This document shows positions 62,467 through 64,000 of a DNA stretch of 64,000 nucleotides, piece by piece. This DNA is from Wenxinia saemankumensis (lineage in GTDB: Bacteria; Pseudomonadota; Alphaproteobacteria; Rhodobacterales; Rhodobacteraceae): the NCBI RefSeq assembly GCF_900141735.1, contig NZ_FQYO01000002.1:124001-188000 (forward strand), given 5' to 3'. The notes beneath the pieces were generated by a model. That model ran no database searches, was not told the DNA's origin, and was given only the letters and a program-made list of their open reading frames with translations. The translations under genes were made by a program, and so were the position numbers. The stretch's first letter is position 1. Every line of letters begins with the position of its first letter.

Positions 62467-64000
62467 ATGTCCGACCTCAAGACCCATGTCCGCGCGCTCG
62501 TCGTCGGCGGCGGCGCCGTGGGAACCTCGATCGCCTACCATCTCGCCAAGGCGGGCTGGGACACGATGCTGCTGGAGCGGGACGAGCTGACCTCGGGCTC
62601 GACCTGGCACGCGGCGGGGCTGCTGCCGCTCTTCAACATGAGCTATGCGACCACCCACATCCACAAGTACAGCGTCGATTTCTACAAGACGCTGGAGGCC
62701 GAGACGGGGCTCGATGCCGGCTTCTACGTGGTCGGCAACCTGCGGATGGCGCAGACCGACGACCGCATGGACGAGTACATGCTCTATTCCTCCGTCGCCG
62801 AGACGGCGGATGTCTACCACGAGTTCCTGTCTCCGAAGGAGATCAAGGACCGCTGGCCGCTGGTCCGGACCGAGGATCTGAAGGGCGCGCTCTTCCACCC
62901 GCAGGACGGCTACATCAACCCCGCTGACGTGACGATGGCGATGGCCAAGGGCGCCCGCCAGCACGGCGCGACGATCGAGCGGCGCTGGCAGGTCGACGGC
63001 TACCGCTGGACCGGTGCCGAATGGGAGGTGACGGTCACGAAGATGGTCGAGAAGGGCGGCAACCTCGTCCCCTCCGACGAGCAGTCCGTGATCCATGCCG
63101 AGCATGTCGTGACCGCGACCGGCAACCACGCCCAGCGCACCGCGAAGCTGTTGGGGATCAAGATCCCCGCCATCGTGGTCGAGCACCAGTACATCGTGAC
63201 CGAGCCCGACCCGGCGCTGGTCGAATGGCGGAACGCCGGCAATCCCCAGCATCCCGTCCTGCGCGATGCCGACGCCAAGTGGTATGTCCGCGAGGAGCGG
63301 GGCGGCTGGATCCTCGGCCCCTACGAGCGGGGCGCCCCCGCCCGGTTCGAATACGGCGTGCCGGACAGCTTCCGCGCCGACCTCTTCCCCCTCGATCTCG
63401 AGCGGATCGAGGAGGAATACATGGCGATGATCCACCGCATCCCGACCTCCGAGACGGTGGGCCTCAAGGACGATTTCAACGGCCCGATCTGCTACACGCC
63501 CGACGGCAACCCGCTGGTCGGCCCCGCGCCCGGCCTGCGCAACATGTGGCTGGCGGAGGGCTTCTCCTTCGGGATCACCGCCGCCGGCGGCACCGGCCAC
63601 TACCTCGCCCAGATGATGACGCAGGGCGAGGCCGAGATCGACATGGCCAGCCTCGACCCCAAGCGCTACGGCAGCTGGATGACGACCGAATACGGCGCCC
63701 GCAAGAACGAGGAGGCCTACGAGCACGTCTTCATCCTCCACCACCCCGACGAGGAGCGCGAGGCCTGCCGGCCGCTGCGCACCGCCCCGGTCTACGACCG
63801 GCAGAAGGCGCTGGGCGCCCAGTTCGGGCAGGTGAACGGCTGGGAGCGGCCGAACTATTACGGCCCTGCCGGAGCGCCGGAGGATTACGACCACCATGCG
63901 CGCTCCTTCCGCCGGGCGTCCTGGTGGACCTTCGCCAGGGAGGAGGCGACGGCGCTGCGCGAGAGCGCGGGCCTGATCGACGCGACCGCCTTCGCCAAGC
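62467..64000 (+). CDS. Dimethylglycine-dehydrogenase-like GcvT-family flavoprotein (partial)
   Basis: The frame runs from ATG 62467 to the end of the window without a stop, 511 residues seen of a family usually over 800. The N-terminus has an FAD motif VVGGGAVGTSIAYHLAKAG, followed by GSTWHAAGL, whose His is the covalent FAD site in dimethylglycine and sarcosine dehydrogenases. A glycine-oxidase-like DAO fold covers the seen part; the beginning of a GcvT-type (folate) domain is probably near the end (SWWTFAREEATALRE and IDATAFAK). The exact substrate cannot be assigned. Confidence 0.85.
   Translation, partial: MSDLKTHVRALVVGGGAVGTSIAYHLAKAGWDTMLLERDELTSGSTWHAAGLLPLFNMSYATTHIHKYSVDFYKTLEAETGLDAGFYVVGNLRMAQTDDRMDEYMLYSSVAETADVYHEFLSPKEIKDRWPLVRTEDLKGALFHPQDGYINPADVTMAMAKGARQHGATIERRWQVDGYRWTGAEWEVTVTKMVEKGGNLVPSDEQSVIHAEHVVTATGNHAQRTAKLLGIKIPAIVVEHQYIVTEPDPALVEWRNAGNPQHPVLRDADAKWYVREERGGWILGPYERGAPARFEYGVPDSFRADLFPLDLERIEEEYMAMIHRIPTSETVGLKDDFNGPICYTPDGNPLVGPAPGLRNMWLAEGFSFGITAAGGTGHYLAQMMTQGEAEIDMASLDPKRYGSWMTTEYGARKNEEAYEHVFILHHPDEEREACRPLRTAPVYDRQKALGAQFGQVNGWERPNYYGPAGAPEDYDHHARSFRRASWWTFAREEATALRESAGLIDATAFAK

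Noticed and set aside
62266-63897. 543-residue minus-strand open frame opposite the flavoprotein
   Set aside because: The plus strand encodes a clear dimethylglycine-dehydrogenase-like protein; the antisense frame has no motif.

Overview
The window looks like a chromosomal segment of a Rhodobacterales alphaproteobacterium (Rhodobacteraceae/Paracoccaceae type). The sequence is very GC-rich, with codon third positions almost all G or C. Gene content and order (ruvB, an orphan gene, ybgC, tolQ-tolR-tolA-tolB-pal-cpoB, tilS, ftsH), the HvrA/H-NS-type protein, DUF1285, DUF1523, and the deoC plus tandem aldehyde dehydrogenase pair all fit that group. No rRNA, tRNA, transposase, integrase, phage module or CRISPR array was seen. 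Most of the window is ordinary core chromosome.

Layout. 0-11 kb, plus strand: the 3' part of ruvB, then the complete Tol-Pal envelope system, tRNA-Ile lysidine synthetase and the FtsH protease, closed by a good intrinsic terminator. 11-13.3 kb: a MOSC protein, a small membrane protein and folD. 13.3-18 kb, minus strand: ligase-associated PdeM and an Lhr-like helicase, then a hydroxypyruvate-isomerase-like protein overlapping DUF1285. 18-25 kb, plus strand: a MoxR ATPase-DUF58-DUF4159-VWA-like membrane system. 25-30 kb, minus strand: trkA-trkH-MFS and a P1 peptidase. 29.8-31.7 kb: a YghU glutathione transferase and an L,D-transpeptidase.

32.2-40.2 kb is the least explained part. Nine plus-strand genes, the last seven tightly coupled, encode a long coiled-coil protein, an unknown soluble protein, a large atypical AAA+ ATPase, a small P-loop kinase-like protein, three tiny membrane proteins, a DUF6638-like protein and a DUF1523 membrane protein. 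A candidate promoter carrying a perfect dyad between its -35 and -10 lies upstream. About 8-10 kb further on are a double zinc-ribbon membrane protein and an SPFH-GYF protein that may belong to the same membrane-associated process.

40.3-64 kb: nucleoside catabolism (tandem ALDH, deoC, and separately deoD with an aldo/keto reductase), an AraC regulator, rpe, dtd, a PfkB kinase, cytochrome b561, an H-NS-like protein, an acyltransferase, an M3 peptidase, a cation diffusion facilitator, an SH3 protein, a 2-hydroxyacid dehydrogenase, a CsbD-like protein and the start of a dimethylglycine-dehydrogenase-like GcvT-family flavoprotein that runs off the end.

Other points of interest. Five copies of an intergenic element (GC hairpins followed by a conserved AGTATTT..GGCAAGATAAG tail) are scattered across the window. 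A perfect hairpin buries the Shine-Dalgarno of the M3 peptidase gene. Two separate genes, a GNAT acetyltransferase and a quinone oxidoreductase, each carry one in-frame stop codon in an otherwise intact reading frame. Two unrelated intergenic regions hold tandem repeats of about 27 bp.
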